A stretch of 64,000 nt of DNA, from the NCBI GenBank assembly GCA_025057905.1, contig JANWUX010000001.1, positions 208,155 through 272,154 of the forward strand, given 5' to 3'. The notes below the pieces were generated by a model. That model searched no databases. It was not told the DNA's origin and saw only the letters and a list, made by a program, of their open reading frames with translations. The translations under genes and the position numbers were made by a program. The stretch is from Patescibacteria group bacterium. Its GTDB lineage: Bacteria > Patescibacteriota > Microgenomatia > UBA1406 > GWC2-37-13. Of the stretch, positions 30,919-41,296 are shown piece by piece (position 1 is the first letter of the stretch; each line of letters opens with the position of its first letter).

Positions 30919-31580
30919 ATCTTGCCATCTTTAATCTCAATTAATCTCTCGGCAAATGAGGCGACTTGAATATCATGAGTGACCACCAAAACGGTAATTT
31001 TCTCTTCATGATTTAATTTTGCTATTAATTTCATTATCTCTAAACCTGTCTTGCTATCTAAATTACCCGTCGGTTCATCAGCCAGTATCAATTTAGGTTT
31101 CATCATCAAGGCTCGAATTATTGCAACTCTTTGTTGTTGACCACCAGAGATTTTGTTTGGGTAAGCTGTCTCTTTTCCCTCGAGACCAAACTTTTTTAAG
31201 AAGTAAAGAGCCCTTTCTTTTGGATTAAAATCAAGTCTTTTTCTTGAATAAATTGTCGGTAAGATGATGTTTTCTAAAACTGTTAGTTTATTGATCAAGT
31301 TGAACTGTTGGAAAACAAATCCGACAAACTCATTCCTTAATGAAGAAAGATCATCATCATTAAAAGTCTCAATCTCCTTGCCCTCAACTAGAATCTTTCC
31401 TGAGGTTGGCCGATCAAGAAGCCCAACAAGATACATTAAAGTCGATTTGCCGCTTCCTGAAGGACCAATAATTGAAATGAACTCACCTTTTCTTATTTTA
31501 AGAGAGACCTTTTTTAAAACATGGAGAGTGAACTCCTGATCTATATGGTAGATCTTATTAACTCTTTCTAAGATAATCAC
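30894..31580 (-). CDS. LolD/MacB-like ABC transporter ATP-binding protein
   Basis: 228 aa; IGPSGSGKSTLMYLVG, ISGGQQQRVAIIRALMMKPKLILADEPTGNLDS. Confidence 0.96.
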   Translation of the reverse strand: MIILERVNKIYHIDQEFTLHVLKKVSLKIRKGEFISIIGPSGSGKSTLMYLVGLLDRPTSGKILVEGKEIETFNDDDLSSLRNEFVGFVFQQFNLINKLTVLENIILPTIYSRKRLDFNPKERALYFLKKFGLEGKETAYPNKISGGQQQRVAIIRALMMKPKLILADEPTGNLDSKTGLEIMKLIAKLNHEEKITVLVVTHDIQVASFAERLIEIKDGKICRDTKVR

Positions 31581-31583
31581 TTA

Positions 31584-32609
31584 TCAATCAATCCTAACTA
31601 AAATTTGACCTTCTTCACTTCCTTCGACTTCAAACTGACCACTGATTTCTTCCCCTTTTTTTATGTATTTTTTTTCTATTCTACCATCTTTTTTCACAAG
31701 AACAAAATTCCCTTTTGAATCATTACCTATGAATTTTTGAGGAACAGCAATAATGTCCTTTCTTTCTTTGGTAACAAATTCTACATCTCCACTCATACCA
31801 ATTCTCAAAGGGAGTTTTTTTAATTTATCATCAAGATTTATCTTGATTTGATAGACCACGCCTGTCTCCCCTTGTTTCGGGGCAAAACTTATGTAAGTAA
31901 CCTCTCCTTTTCCTTTTTCTTTAGGAAATGAATCCAAGATAATCTCGCCAATCATTTTTTCTCTTATATCTACAACATCAGTTTGATCAGCGATAACTGA
32001 AAAGTAGAGAGATTTTGGGTTTACGATTTCAACAACTGCGCTTGCCGGCGTCACGTAAACCCCTGGTGATGAAATCTGCATTTGTGTGATAATTCCATCA
32101 ATCGGCGCCGAAATAACACTGTTCTCCAAAAGAAGATTTTGATACTCAACATCAAGGATAGCTTGATCGAGATTGTATTGATTTTTCTCGAGAATTCGCT
32201 GAGCTTTTTTTCGAGTTGATTCATCGAGATCGTACTGTCTATTCCAGTTATTTTCTTTTACCTCTTCAAAGTCAAGCCTGGCTATCATATAACCCTTTAG
32301 ATATCGATCCAGTCGATTTTTGAGTTCCCTGGTATCTAGAGAAGCGATTAGCTGATTTTTTTTGACAAAATCTCCCTCCTTGACACCGACCCAACTTAAC
32401 TTTCCGGAAGTTGGAAACTTAAGAGTCACTTTTTCTTCAGCATCTATCTCACCTGATAAAGTCAGAGTTTCTTTAATTGTCTGTTTTTTAACTCGAAAAA
32501 CTTCTTCCGGTGATTCTTGGATATTTTTCCTGACTACCATAAAGAGGGTAAAAAACAAAACTAAAGCAGACAAAAAGAAATACCAGTACCTCTTGATCAA
32601 AAAGATCAT
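31584..32609 (-). CDS. HlyD/MacA-like membrane fusion (periplasmic adaptor) protein
   Basis: 341 aa; N-terminal TM, LSWVGVKEGDFVKKNQLIASLDTRELKNRL, VISAPIDGIITQMQISSPGVYVTP. Confidence 0.92.
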   Translation of the reverse strand: MIFLIKRYWYFFLSALVLFFTLFMVVRKNIQESPEEVFRVKKQTIKETLTLSGEIDAEEKVTLKFPTSGKLSWVGVKEGDFVKKNQLIASLDTRELKNRLDRYLKGYMIARLDFEEVKENNWNRQYDLDESTRKKAQRILEKNQYNLDQAILDVEYQNLLLENSVISAPIDGIITQMQISSPGVYVTPASAVVEIVNPKSLYFSVIADQTDVVDIREKMIGEIILDSFPKEKGKGEVTYISFAPKQGETGVVYQIKINLDDKLKKLPLRIGMSGDVEFVTKERKDIIAVPQKFIGNDSKGNFVLVKKDGRIEKKYIKKGEEISGQFEVEGSEEGQILVRID

Positions 32610-32610
32610 G

Positions 32611-33744
32611 CTAAAGAAATGGCTGCCACTGAGTCAAAGGAATTAAATTATAAGAAGCAAAATTCACCGCGTAGAGAAATATTGCAAGAAGAAGAAAGAG
32701 AAAAACCAATAAAAATTCTCTAGAGGTAAAAAAACCTTCAAAAGCAATTACGGCCATTGGCCAAAGAGGCAGGCTGTAACGAGATATGTCTCGATGTTGA
32801 ACAAATAGGATGGCTAAGAAAAAAATCAAACTGAAGTAAAAAAAACTTCGAAATTTGATTTTTCTTAGAGAGTAGACCACTAGGCCGTAAAGAAAAAAAT
32901 AAAACAAGACATCTTCAAGCCAGGCCGTTCCAACCCAATTTTTTTTGTAATCAAAGACGGCAAATGGATGAACAAGATGGATATTATCACCGGAATTAAA
33001 ATAAGCAAAAAAATCACCTGTTCTTAAGAAATAAAAAACAAAAACCAACAAGAGAGCCAATGGAATAAGACCAATTCCCCACCATTCTCTTTTGATCTCA
33101 ATCTTTTTTTTACTTATCATTCTTTCTAAGAAAACCAATAAATAGACTCCAAAAAGCAAAATACCTGGAGTTTTTGTCATTGTTGACAGACCTCCGAAAA
33201 GGCCGGCAAGAAAGTATCTTTTCTGCTCAAAAAAGTAAAGAGAAACTAGAATCAAAAAAATAAACATCGACTCAGGTGCCCCAACCGAGCGAACAACAAA
33301 AAAACGGGGAAGAAACAAGAAGGTAATCACCAGTAAAAGAGGCTTTGCCGAAAGCTTAAAATTCTTTAGAAGAAAGTAAAGAAAACATGTCAGAGAGATA
33401 GTAAAAATTAAATTAACAATTAACATTGATTTTAGAAAGCTAAACCGACTAAACCAACCACCTATAAGATTAAAGATTTCGCCAATAACTCTTATAAGCA
33501 AAGGATAAAGAGGCAGATGAGCTGGGTAGTATCTTGCCGGGATACCCAACTCACCAAAACCGAAATTAGTGTTAACTTTTTCTATTTCTTGAGGATTATA
33601 AAAAGTTTTTGCCGGAATGGTATAAAGAATTCCGTCAAAATTTCGGTAGATAGTTTCCATACCAACCACAAGCCAAAGAATTAGAGTCGAAGCTAAACAA
33701 ATTACTGATAAAATAAAATACGGTGATTTAAAGAACTTAATCAT
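32611..33744 (-). CDS. GT-C fold/GT39-like integral membrane glycosyltransferase
   Basis: 377 aa polytopic; RYYPAHLPLYPLLIRVIG, SVGAPESMFIFLILVSLYFFEQKRYFLAGLFGGLSTMTKTPGILLF. Confidence 0.75.
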   Translation of the reverse strand: MIKFFKSPYFILSVICLASTLILWLVVGMETIYRNFDGILYTIPAKTFYNPQEIEKVNTNFGFGELGIPARYYPAHLPLYPLLIRVIGEIFNLIGGWFSRFSFLKSMLIVNLIFTISLTCFLYFLLKNFKLSAKPLLLVITFLFLPRFFVVRSVGAPESMFIFLILVSLYFFEQKRYFLAGLFGGLSTMTKTPGILLFGVYLLVFLERMISKKKIEIKREWWGIGLIPLALLLVFVFYFLRTGDFFAYFNSGDNIHLVHPFAVFDYKKNWVGTAWLEDVLFYFFLYGLVVYSLRKIKFRSFFYFSLIFFLAILFVQHRDISRYSLPLWPMAVIAFEGFFTSREFLLVFLFLLLAIFLYAVNFASYNLIPLTQWQPFL

Positions 33745-35251
33745 GATTGATATTCTAGCAAAGACAAAACTCTATATTTCTCGAGTGGTATTTTTTTTTA
33801 GTAAAAAAAAATCAAAATTAGCTCTCTTTTATTTCATTGTCCTAATGAGTATAATCTCTTTTGGCATCTTTCTTCGTTTTTACCGCTTTGAGGAGTTCGT
33901 CACTTTCCTAGGTGACCAAGGTAGAGACGCAATCATCATCAAAAGAATTATCACCGGGGAACATTTTCCAGCCATTGGTCCACCAAGCTCAGTCGGCCAG
34001 GTCTATCTTGGTCCTTTTTATTACTATTTCATTGCTCCTTGGCTTTTGTTTTTTAATTTTAATCCTCTTGGACTTGCCTTTGGTGTCTGCTTTTTTTCTT
34101 CATTGTTTATAATTGTTAATTACTTGATAGTCAAAGAACTCTTTGACCAAAAAACAGCTTTGATTTCTTCAACCTTAGTTGCATTTTCTTTTGTCTTAAT
34201 TGATCTCTCTAGATTTTCCTGGAATCCTAATCTTCTACCCTTATTTAGTCTTATCAATCTTTATTTTTTTATAAAAAGCCTGAAAACTCACCGTTGGTAT
34301 TATTTTGGACTAACTGGCGCTTTTTTATCATTTTGTCTTCAACTTCATTATGTCTTTCTCTTTTCTTTGCCAGGTTTTTTTTTGATCTATCTTTTCTCCT
34401 TCAAAAGAAATCGGGTCAATTTAAAAACCTCTATATTAAACTTCTCGATATTGCTGACAGCTTTTTTTCTTTCTAGTTCCCCTTTGCTCATTTTTGATTT
34501 AAGGCACAATTTTTTGAACACAAAAAATTTCCTTAATCTTATTTCCCAATCAAGATCAGATTTAACTCAAAAAATCAGCAATTTCCTGGAGTCTTTTTTT
34601 GCTCTTAATCAATTTTCTTTTAATTTCGAAATGAATAAATTACTTGCTTATAGTTTAATTTTTTTTCTGAGTTTGTTGACCATAGTTTTTGTGAAAAAGG
34701 AAGACTCCCTAAAGTATTTTTTGGTCACCTTACTGTTCTCTTTAATTTTTATGTCTTTTTTTTCCGGTAAAAAGCACCCTCATTATTTTGCAAGTCTTTA
34801 CCCTTTGTACTTTGTCATCATTGCTAATTTTTTTTCATTTTTTTCTGATTCAAACTTTGGAAAAGCCACTATTTTTGCATTTGTCGCTGGCTTTATTTTT
34901 CTTAACTTTCAGAAATATCCTTACTTCAGATTTCAGGGAGATAATCAGATAAATAAATCAAGAAGAGTGGCTTTTAAGATCAAAGAAAATGTAAAAAGAG
35001 AGAAATTCACGATTACCTCCTTACCAGAGCAATATTCTGATTCAACCTATCGCTACTTTTTAGAGATCTGGGATAAAAAACCAATTGAAAAAAACTCCCT
35101 AGAAAAAGCTGATGAGCTCTTTGTTGTATGTGAAGGAGAGTGCTCAACAATAATTGGCAATCCACAATGGGATATTGCTTATTTTGCTCCAACCAAAATA
35201 ATCGGTCAGTGGGAGATTAACAACACTAAAATATATAAACTGATCAGATGA
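33743..35251 (+). CDS. GT39/ArnT-like membrane glycosyltransferase (DQGRD subtype)
   Basis: 502 aa; FLRFYRFEEFVTFLGDQGRDAIIIKRIITGEHFPAIGPPSSVGQVYLGPFYYYFIAP. Confidence 0.82.
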   Translation: MIDILAKTKLYISRVVFFFSKKKSKLALFYFIVLMSIISFGIFLRFYRFEEFVTFLGDQGRDAIIIKRIITGEHFPAIGPPSSVGQVYLGPFYYYFIAPWLLFFNFNPLGLAFGVCFFSSLFIIVNYLIVKELFDQKTALISSTLVAFSFVLIDLSRFSWNPNLLPLFSLINLYFFIKSLKTHRWYYFGLTGAFLSFCLQLHYVFLFSLPGFFLIYLFSFKRNRVNLKTSILNFSILLTAFFLSSSPLLIFDLRHNFLNTKNFLNLISQSRSDLTQKISNFLESFFALNQFSFNFEMNKLLAYSLIFFLSLLTIVFVKKEDSLKYFLVTLLFSLIFMSFFSGKKHPHYFASLYPLYFVIIANFFSFFSDSNFGKATIFAFVAGFIFLNFQKYPYFRFQGDNQINKSRRVAFKIKENVKREKFTITSLPEQYSDSTYRYFLEIWDKKPIEKNSLEKADELFVVCEGECSTIIGNPQWDIAYFAPTKIIGQWEINNTKIYKLIR

Positions 35252-35264
35252 TCGACCCAGTTTT

Positions 35265-36020
35265 ATGGTTATATCCTTAATCATACCTTGCTACAACGAA
35301 GAAGCAAACATTCAAAAGGGTGTTTTAGATAAGGTCGGTAACTACACGAAAGGTGACCCTCGTTTTTTGGAAGTAATAATCGTTGATGATGGCTCAACTG
35401 ATAACTCGAAAAAAATAATCAAAGAAAAGTATCTCTCTCTTTTTCAAAAGTTTCAACTAATTACTAATTCTCATCAGGGAAAAGCTTTTGCAATTATTAC
35501 AGGAATAAAGAAATCAAAAGGCGATTATGTTATGTTCTCGGACATAGATTTGGCAACACCAATTGAAGAAGCAGAAAAATTAGTCAAGGAAGCTAAGAAA
35601 GGATATCCAATTATCATTGGTTCCAGAGATAACAAGAGAGAGGGGGCGCCATTAATAAGAATGATCATGGCAAGAGGATTTATTATCGTAAGAGACTTAC
35701 TCATTGGCTTAAGAGGCATCAAGGATACCCAGTGTGGTTTTAAACTCTTCAAAAAAGATGTTGCCTTACGAATTATTAAAAACCTAAAAGTTTTTCGTCA
35801 CTCAAAAAAAATCACTCAATCTTCAGTCTCAGCTGGTTTTGATCTCGAATTTTTGTACCTTGCTCTGAAGATGAAGTACCGAGTAAAAGAGGTCCCGGTT
35901 ATTTGGCGTCATGTTGAGACAAAAAATGTTGCCTTTCTTAGAGATTCTTTAGAGACTTTAAGAGACATTCTAAAAATAAAGATTTACTCGATCTTGGGGA
36001 AGTACAATTCACTCACATAA
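35265..36020 (+). CDS. Family 2 glycosyltransferase, dolichyl/polyprenyl-phosphate glucosyltransferase-like
   Basis: 251 aa; ISLIIPCYNEEANIQKGV, IVDDGSTDNSKKI, FSDIDLATPIEE, GLRGIKDTQCGFKLFKKDVA. Confidence 0.88.
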   Translation: MVISLIIPCYNEEANIQKGVLDKVGNYTKGDPRFLEVIIVDDGSTDNSKKIIKEKYLSLFQKFQLITNSHQGKAFAIITGIKKSKGDYVMFSDIDLATPIEEAEKLVKEAKKGYPIIIGSRDNKREGAPLIRMIMARGFIIVRDLLIGLRGIKDTQCGFKLFKKDVALRIIKNLKVFRHSKKITQSSVSAGFDLEFLYLALKMKYRVKEVPVIWRHVETKNVAFLRDSLETLRDILKIKIYSILGKYNSLT

Positions 36021-36031
36021 AGAAATAACAA

Positions 36032-37306
36032 ATGGTTGAAAAGACTGGTCAAAGACAATTTTTTGATCTTTTCATCATCTTCATTTTTTCATTGTTGGTT
36101 ATTTTCTTTCGTTTTCCCTTAGTTCCAAAAAATCTTGCCTTTGATGAGGTTGAGTTTGCCAGACTAGCTCTTTCTCTAGAAAACCAACCTTACACTCCCT
36201 ACTCATCTCTGGCTACTGGCCACTCAACTCTTTATTTTTACCTTATTTTCTTTTCCATAAAAATTTTTGGAATTAACAACTTTGCCCTTCGTCTACCTTC
36301 AGCTATTTCGGGAGTAGTTGCTGTGTTTGTCTTTTATTTTCTAGTTAGAAAAACAAAGTTCAAGTTTCCTTTGATCGTAACTTTGCTTTTTCTTACCTCT
36401 CGGTGGTTTTTTAATTTTTCTCGGTTTGCCTTTGAGGCAAGCTTTCTTTTAATGTTGGAGCTTATTTCTCTTAATTTTCTTCTTAAAGGAATTGCTGAAG
36501 GATTAATTTATCTTGCTGGAGCTGGTTTCTTTAGTGGTCTTGCTTTTAATTCCTACACACCAGGACGAATTTTTTTTCTTTTACCTCTCTTTGTTCTTCT
36601 TTACCAAAAAAAAGCGAAGAAACTCTCTGGAAGGGCTTTTTCTTTAGGTTTACTGCTTTTTCTTCTTCCTTTTTTGATAACGAGCGCACCATTAGCAAGC
36701 TATCTTTTAGAACACCCAGACGAACGAGTCAATCAACTTTTTTTTTGGAAAAATGAGGAACTCACTCTTCAGGAAAAGATCACAGATACAATTACCAACG
36801 TAAAGTCTTTGTTTTTAATGTTTTTTTGGCAAGGTGATCTAAACGGACGGCACAATTATCCAGGCAAACCAGCTCTTAATCCTTTTTTGGCAATCTTATT
36901 TTTCTTTGGGGTAATAATAGCTTTGAGAATAGTGAAGAAAAGAAGAGAAACCGACAAAAAACTTTTTTCGTTAATTTTTCTGGTCTATCTTTTTTTGTCT
37001 CTTTTTCCTTCACTGGCAGTTTATTCCTGGGAAAATCCAAACATGCTTCGAACATACACGGCTTTACCCTCAGTTTTTTTCTTTATCGGTCTTAGCTTGG
37101 AAACAATTCTGGAGAAACTTAAAAACCCAAAAGAAATTACTTTGAAAGCCGCATATCCAACAATAATTCTTTTCTTAATTCTTTCTTCTTTTTATGAAAT
37201 CAGAACTTACTATAAGTATCAGATCATTGTTTTTAATGACGCTTTTGATGTTAGAGAACCACTTGAGAAAATAATGACGAGAGAAAAAAACAATGAAGAT
37301 CAATAA
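36032..37306 (+). CDS. GT39-like membrane glycosyltransferase
   Basis: 424 aa polytopic; RFPLVPKNLAFDEVEFARLALSLENQPYTPYSSLATGHSTLYFYLI. Confidence 0.82.
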   Translation: MVEKTGQRQFFDLFIIFIFSLLVIFFRFPLVPKNLAFDEVEFARLALSLENQPYTPYSSLATGHSTLYFYLIFFSIKIFGINNFALRLPSAISGVVAVFVFYFLVRKTKFKFPLIVTLLFLTSRWFFNFSRFAFEASFLLMLELISLNFLLKGIAEGLIYLAGAGFFSGLAFNSYTPGRIFFLLPLFVLLYQKKAKKLSGRAFSLGLLLFLLPFLITSAPLASYLLEHPDERVNQLFFWKNEELTLQEKITDTITNVKSLFLMFFWQGDLNGRHNYPGKPALNPFLAILFFFGVIIALRIVKKRRETDKKLFSLIFLVYLFLSLFPSLAVYSWENPNMLRTYTALPSVFFFIGLSLETILEKLKNPKEITLKAAYPTIILFLILSSFYEIRTYYKYQIIVFNDAFDVREPLEKIMTREKNNEDQ

Positions 37307-38690
37307 AAAATTAATCAGTTTTTTATTCCTTTTTTTAATTAGTTTTTTTCTTCGAGTTTACCGAATTGATCATTATATTTCATTTCATCAAGATCAAGTC
37401 CGAGATCTCTTTTTCATAAAAAATCATTTTCAAGAAAAAACGATTCCTCTTCTAGGGCCGAAAGCGTCTGTTGGCGATTTTTTTTTACCACCATTTTGGT
37501 ATTACTTGATGAGTTTATCTTATCTGATATCACCTTCACCTCTATCTCCAGCTTTATTAGTGGCGACTATCAACAGTTTTGTCCCGCCAATTTTTTTTCT
37601 TTTTTTAGGAAGATTTTTTTCTAAGAGAATAAGCTTTCTCTCAGGTCTTCTTCTGGCAGTGTCACCACTAGCAATTGATTATTCCCGCTTTGCTTGGAAC
37701 CCAAATCCAATTCCTCTTTTCTCCCTGTTAACCTTTTACTGTCTATATGAGATTCTTTTTTGCCAAAGTTCACCGAAAAAAAAAGAGATTATTTTTTTTA
37801 TTTTTGGAACAATTTCTGCTAACCTCACTTTTCAACTTCATTATCAAGGGACAATCATTTTTCTATTTTTCTTCCTTATTCTCTTAATCAAAAAAAAATT
37901 TGATTTAATAAAAATCTTCGTTTACTTGACGATTAATTTTTTATTAATTCTTCCATTGATTATCTACGAGATAACAAATCAATTTTCAAACATTAAAGGA
38001 GTAATTAGCTTCTTTAGTGCCTCTCAGAGAACAAATTTTGAGTTTTTTGGTTTACCTTTTTATCTTCGTTTTTTACTCAACGATTTTTCTAAGTTCATTT
38101 CTGAACTTATTTTCTTCAAAAATCACTCTCTTGGTTATCTTGGATTAGTTTTTTTTACTGCAGGATTGGTTTCCTTTTGTTTTCGCTGGCTTTCACTAAC
38201 TCCTCAAGAAAGATTATTGGTTGTATTTTTAATTTTTTCGTTGTTTTTTCTTTTTATTTACAAAAACTCTCTCATCAATTTTTACTTACTTTTCCTGATT
38301 CCCTCGATGGTTGCCTTTCTTTCTCTGTATTTTCTAAAAATCAGTAAAAAGTTGTTTCCTCTTTTAATGCTGGTTTTGATTATTATCAATCTTTTTCACT
38401 CTCCCGCTTTTGGTCCCTATGACAATACTTATCTTTGGCTAGTTAATGTCGCTAAAACAATCTCGTCAACTCAAGATTATTGTCTTGAATACGATCTTTT
38501 TGAGGAAACTTTCCTTGAGGATAAACTTCGTTATCTTTTTTTAATTCAAAAAAATGAAGAAAGTCCATCTCGTTGCCGGAACAAATTCTATATCTGCCAT
38601 CGGGAAAAATGCCAATTAAAAAAGTATTCTCAGATTAAAAAAATTCCTTTCTCGCAGACCGACTATGTTCAGGTTTTTAAAGTTAATTAA
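37293..38690 (+). CDS. GT39-like membrane glycosyltransferase (DQ-RD subtype)
   Basis: 465 aa; FLRVYRIDHYISFHQDQVRDLFFIKNHFQEKTIPLLGPKASVGDFFLPPFWYYL. Confidence 0.8.
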   Translation: MKINKKLISFLFLFLISFFLRVYRIDHYISFHQDQVRDLFFIKNHFQEKTIPLLGPKASVGDFFLPPFWYYLMSLSYLISPSPLSPALLVATINSFVPPIFFLFLGRFFSKRISFLSGLLLAVSPLAIDYSRFAWNPNPIPLFSLLTFYCLYEILFCQSSPKKKEIIFFIFGTISANLTFQLHYQGTIIFLFFFLILLIKKKFDLIKIFVYLTINFLLILPLIIYEITNQFSNIKGVISFFSASQRTNFEFFGLPFYLRFLLNDFSKFISELIFFKNHSLGYLGLVFFTAGLVSFCFRWLSLTPQERLLVVFLIFSLFFLFIYKNSLINFYLLFLIPSMVAFLSLYFLKISKKLFPLLMLVLIIINLFHSPAFGPYDNTYLWLVNVAKTISSTQDYCLEYDLFEETFLEDKLRYLFLIQKNEESPSRCRNKFYICHREKCQLKKYSQIKKIPFSQTDYVQVFKVN

Positions 38691-38804
38691 TTCGCTTAAA
38701 TTCGGTAATCTATAAAAAAACAATTTTGAGACTTTTTCCTGATCTCCAAATTTCTTATGAAGATTTTAAATTCGGCAACATCTTCTGCTAAAATCTAATG
38801 AAAA

Positions 38805-40343
38805 ATGTTTGATATTTTTAAAATCACACGCTTTCTCCTGCAAAATTTCTCCGCGAAAGACTGGGTGGTAATTTTTCTTGTAATTATCGCTTTTTTTATT
38901 TCGAGACTTCTCTTTCTTGATAAATTTCCAATTTTTTCCGATGAGGGGATTTATATCAAATGGGCAAAAACCGCATGGCAAGACGCCAGCTTGCGGTTTA
39001 TTTCCCTAACTGATGGCCGTCAGCCTCTTCAAACATGGGCGACTATTCCGTTTTTAAAACTCTTTCCTGAAAACTCACTATTGGCAGGCCGTTTATTTGC
39101 CGTTTTTTCTGGACTAACAGCTCTGGTTGGGATTTTTTTTCTCAGTTATTATCTCTTTGGAAAAAAAACAGCTTTAATTTCTTCACTATTGTATGTTTTA
39201 ACACCATTATTTTTATTCTTTGATCGAATAGCTCTAGTTGACTCCCTTGTCAATAGTGCTTTTGTCTGGATAACCTTCCTTTCTCTTATTCTAGCCAAGA
39301 CTCTTCGTCTCGACATCGCTCTTATTCTAGGTTTAGTCACCGGTCTTTTTCTCTTGGCCAAATCTTCGGTATTTCTTTTTTTGATCCCTTTGTTTATTAG
39401 CGGTATTATTTTTTTTGATAACAAAAAAAATCTCCCTCAAAGACTAATCAATTTTTTTATCTTAACCATTCTCTCCTTAGTGATTGCTTTGGCTGTTTAT
39501 AATGTTCAACGACTTTCTCCCTACCTTCATTATGTCAGTGAAAAAAACAAAACCTTTATTCTGACTGTGGAAGAATGGGTCAAAAACCCTTTTCAGGTTT
39601 TCTGGCATAACTTTCGGTACATTCCTTATTATGTCGCTCACTCGTTAGGTTACGCTTCTTTTAGCTTCGGACTTTTTGGTTTGATAATTTTGTTTAGAAA
39701 AAAAACTCTTCTGGCTGCCTATCTTCTTTTTTCTTTGATAATGATCTATTTACTAATGTCTTTTTTTATGAAGATTTTGTCAACAAGATACGTGATTTTC
39801 TATGGCTCAGTTTTTATAATTCTAACAGGATACTTTCTTTCTTTATGGTTGAAAAGAGTCACTAAGAAAAAAATTGTCTTTCTAATAACCTGTTATATCT
39901 TTACTTTTTATTTTTCATACACGATTATTATTGACTTTAAAAATATTCCCTTTGCCCCCTTTCCCCACCCGTCTGTTGATCGAGGTCAGTACATCGAAGG
40001 TTGGCCAGCAGGGTGGGGAATAAGAGAATTTATCGAACAAGCAAGAAAAAAAGCCAAGGAAAAACAAGTAATCATTATTGCCGAAGGAAATTTTGGAATG
40101 GCTGGTGATGTTTTAGAAGCTCATCTTAAACCAAGTGATCGAATCAAGATTAAATCTTACTGGCCAATTAAAGAAGAAAATTTAAAAGAAAATCAACCAC
40201 TTCTCATTAATTCACATGTCTATGTTTTTTTTGCTCATCGAGAAACTTTTCCAGATTATTGGCCAATTAAGTTAGTAAGAACTATCGAAAAACCAAGCAA
40301 TCGCTCACGCTTTTATATTTTCGAGTTAACTAACAAAAGGTGA
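38805..40343 (+). CDS. GT39-like membrane glycosyltransferase
   Basis: 512 aa; LDKFPIFSDEGIYIKWAKTAWQDASLRFISLTDGRQPLQTWATIPFLKLFPENSLLAGRL. Confidence 0.82.
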   Translation: MFDIFKITRFLLQNFSAKDWVVIFLVIIAFFISRLLFLDKFPIFSDEGIYIKWAKTAWQDASLRFISLTDGRQPLQTWATIPFLKLFPENSLLAGRLFAVFSGLTALVGIFFLSYYLFGKKTALISSLLYVLTPLFLFFDRIALVDSLVNSAFVWITFLSLILAKTLRLDIALILGLVTGLFLLAKSSVFLFLIPLFISGIIFFDNKKNLPQRLINFFILTILSLVIALAVYNVQRLSPYLHYVSEKNKTFILTVEEWVKNPFQVFWHNFRYIPYYVAHSLGYASFSFGLFGLIILFRKKTLLAAYLLFSLIMIYLLMSFFMKILSTRYVIFYGSVFIILTGYFLSLWLKRVTKKKIVFLITCYIFTFYFSYTIIIDFKNIPFAPFPHPSVDRGQYIEGWPAGWGIREFIEQARKKAKEKQVIIIAEGNFGMAGDVLEAHLKPSDRIKIKSYWPIKEENLKENQPLLINSHVYVFFAHRETFPDYWPIKLVRTIEKPSNRSRFYIFELTNKR

Positions 40344-41240
40344 AAGAATTTTTCATTATCCTGACAATTTCTTTTGTCTGTCGATTAATTTTTTTGTTAT
40401 TTGGCATAGATTCCATTGCTCACGATGAAGCTGATGCCTTTTTAAATAGTTATTTTTTTGCCAAAATTTGGGTTTATGAAAAGAATTTTAAGCAATAAGA
40501 TTACTGTCATTATTACTTATATAATCAGTCATTTTTTTTTCTCTATTAATACAATTATCGTTTTCTTGAAAGATGATCCTCATCCAATTTATGGAACCAA
40601 CTTATTTGGGCTTTTCTATCTCTGGCAATTGATCACCTTTGTCATTGGAGTAATTTATCTTCTCAAGATTCCTCACCTCAAAATATTAATCCCTTTTCTT
40701 CTTATAATAACCTTTGGCTCCATTCCTACGGCAATCTCGGTTCTTGAACCAACAACCGCTCTCAGATCATTTCCAATTATTTTTCCATTCTCCTTAATCA
40801 TTGCTAACAGGCTTTATCAATTAAGAAATTTTCTAAGAAAAAAAACAAATCAACAATATTTCAACATTCTCCTGGTTTTTCTATTTATTTTCTCTTTCTT
40901 TCAGTTTTTCATTTTCTTTCAAACACGAATAAAAATCTTGTCAAATGAACAGTGGCATCGAGGAGAAAAAAGATTATTTGAAAAAATAATCCAGGAAAAA
41001 AATGAGAAAGAAAAAATATATATAGTCAACAACGAACCAAGGAAAACTTTCATATTGTCTACCTTTTATAATTTAAAAAATCCCTCCTTAGTCAAAGAAA
41101 AACTTAAAAAACGAGACTTTACCCACGAAAATTTAATTTTCACCAATGAAAAAATTTCTTCTCTTAAAAGAGAGATTCTCATTAAAAGATATACACAAGA
41201 CATTGAAAAACTGATAAATGAAAAAAAAACTCACCAGTGA
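40340..41240 (+). pseudogene. Decayed GT39-like glycosyltransferase (internal deletion plus frameshift)
   Basis: GTG at 40340 reads VKEFFIILTISFVCRLIFLLFGIDSIAHDEADAFLNSYFFAKIW...KQ* (N-terminal GT39 block, stop at 40498), overlapping ORF 40458-41240 in another frame encodes only C-terminal TM/LPxxTAL-type region. Confidence 0.7.
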
Positions 41241-41296
41241 AAATTTTCTTTTATCAGAAAATCGAAGCGTTGTCCTTTATTGAGTTGTTCTAGAAA

